DNA from: Chloroflexota bacterium
GTDB lineage: Bacteria; Chloroflexota; Limnocylindria; Limnocylindrales; CSP1-4
Assembly (NCBI GenBank): GCA_025935655.1
Contig: JAICUV010000243.1
Coordinates: forward strand, 1-5,171
DNA: 5,171 bases
Reading direction: 5' to 3'
Shown here: positions 4,755-5,171 of the stretch, piece by piece
Layout: each line of letters opens with the position of its first letter
How positions within the stretch are numbered: the stretch's first letter is position 1
Made by a program: the position numbers and the translations under genes
Notes under the pieces: model-generated
The model's database searches: none
What the model was told of the DNA's origin: nothing
What the model saw: the letters and a program-made list of their open reading frames with translations, nothing else

Positions 4755-5171
4755 GCCGGGACGACCGCCTCCCCGGGGATCGGCCGTGCGCGGGCGAGGA
4801 GGTCGGCCAGCCGATCCGTGGCCACGTTGCCGCCCGAGAGGATCACGCACACGCGATCGCCGTCGCGGATCGGGATCGCGCCGGTGAGGACCGCCGAGAG
4901 GGCCGCGGCGCCGGCGGGCTCGAGCACCTGCTTGGTGCGCTCCAGCCCGAACCGGAGCCCGCCCAGGATCGTCGCGTCGTCCACCAGCACGACGCCGTCG
5001 AGGTAGCGTTTCGCGACGTCCAGCGCGAGCCGGCCGACCACGGGCGCACCGAGCCCATCCGCGACGCTGACCGGGGAGACCCGCACGGGCTCCCCCGCCG
5101 CGAGGCCCTGCGTCATCGCCTCCGAGCCGTGCGGCTCCACGCCGTACACCCGGACGGACGGGCGCGATTCC
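4751..5171 (-). CDS. Threonine dehydratase/serine racemase-family PLP enzyme, C-terminal part
   Basis: This is the last 139 complete codons of a fold-type II pyridoxal-phosphate enzyme; the start and the PLP-lysine region lie beyond base 5171. It opens with ESRPSVRVYGVEPHGSEAM, the strand before the Ala/Thr-dehydratase GVEP motif, followed by SVADGLGAPVVG, LVDDATILGGLRFGLERTKQVLEPAGAAALSAVL with the family EPAGAA motif, and VCVILSGGNVA with SGGN, whose Ser normally contacts the PLP ring nitrogen. Only about 24 residues follow SGGNVA, so there is no C-terminal ACT domain; this fits the short catabolic threonine ammonia-lyase or serine racemase type rather than the isoleucine-inhibited biosynthetic enzyme. 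Likely chemistry is deamination of threonine to 2-oxobutanoate or of serine to pyruvate, in the cytosol. Its TGA overlaps the membrane-protein ATG, so the two genes form a coupled pair. The missing N-terminal half prevents choosing between dehydratase, racemase and related activities. Confidence 0.87.
   Translation of the reverse strand, partial: ESRPSVRVYGVEPHGSEAMTQGLAAGEPVRVSPVSVADGLGAPVVGRLALDVAKRYLDGVVLVDDATILGGLRFGLERTKQVLEPAGAAALSAVLTGAIPIRDGDRVCVILSGGNVATDRLADLLARARPIPGEAVVPA

Noticed and set aside
3738..5006. A 422-codon open frame on the plus strand
   Set aside because: It is antisense to the membrane-protein and dehydratase genes. The product is dominated by Arg, Asp, His and Glu with no motif, as expected from the complement of hydrophobic high-GC coding sequence.
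1..5171. Defence system, mobile element, CRISPR, tRNA or rRNA
   Set aside because: I saw no direct-repeat arrays, transposase or integrase motifs, terminal inverted repeats, or tRNA-like cloverleaf sequences. Nearly all of the window is accounted for by ordinary coding genes of uniform base composition.

Overview
This is a very GC-rich (roughly 70% or more by eye), tightly packed piece of bacterial chromosome carrying seven protein genes, two of them cut by the window ends. No RNA gene, mobile element, CRISPR array or long non-coding stretch is visible. The GC content, the gene types and the scarcity of Shine-Dalgarno (SD) sequences at promoter-proximal starts suggest a high-GC soil or freshwater lineage such as Actinomycetota or high-GC Chloroflexota. 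That placement is inference; nothing here fixes the phylum.

Layout, left to right: (1) the N-terminal part of GTP cyclohydrolase I (folE) on the minus strand; (2) a divergent chloramphenicol-phosphotransferase-like P-loop kinase on the plus strand; (3) an acetylpolyamine amidohydrolase of the histone deacetylase superfamily (minus); (4) an alpha/beta-hydrolase-fold protein (minus), upstream of gene 3 and read the same way; (5) a small HExxH zincin-like protein (plus), divergent from gene 4; (6) a polytopic membrane protein (minus); (7) the C-terminal part of a threonine dehydratase-type PLP enzyme (minus), whose stop overlaps the start of gene 6 as ATGA.

Gene spacing is extreme: convergent gaps of 7 and 15 bp, divergent gaps of 41 and 21 bp, one 33-bp same-strand gap and one 4-bp overlap. 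Three, possibly four, of the starts have a TANNNT box 7-9 nt ahead of the ATG, as expected for leaderless transcripts. The start inside the dehydratase/membrane-protein pair instead has a GGGGAGG stretch and is translationally coupled. Between genes 4 and 5 the two candidate -10 boxes overlap by 5 bp on opposite strands.

The genes do not form one recognisable pathway: folate/pterin supply, small-molecule phosphorylation, polyamine deacetylation, an unassigned hydrolase fold, a small peptidase, and amino-acid deamination with a linked membrane protein. The points most worth follow-up are the hydrolase-fold protein, whose nucleophile elbow reads GHGFG with Gly where Ser/Asp/Cys is expected, and the compact leaderless promoter architecture. 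I did not find a convincing new multi-gene system.
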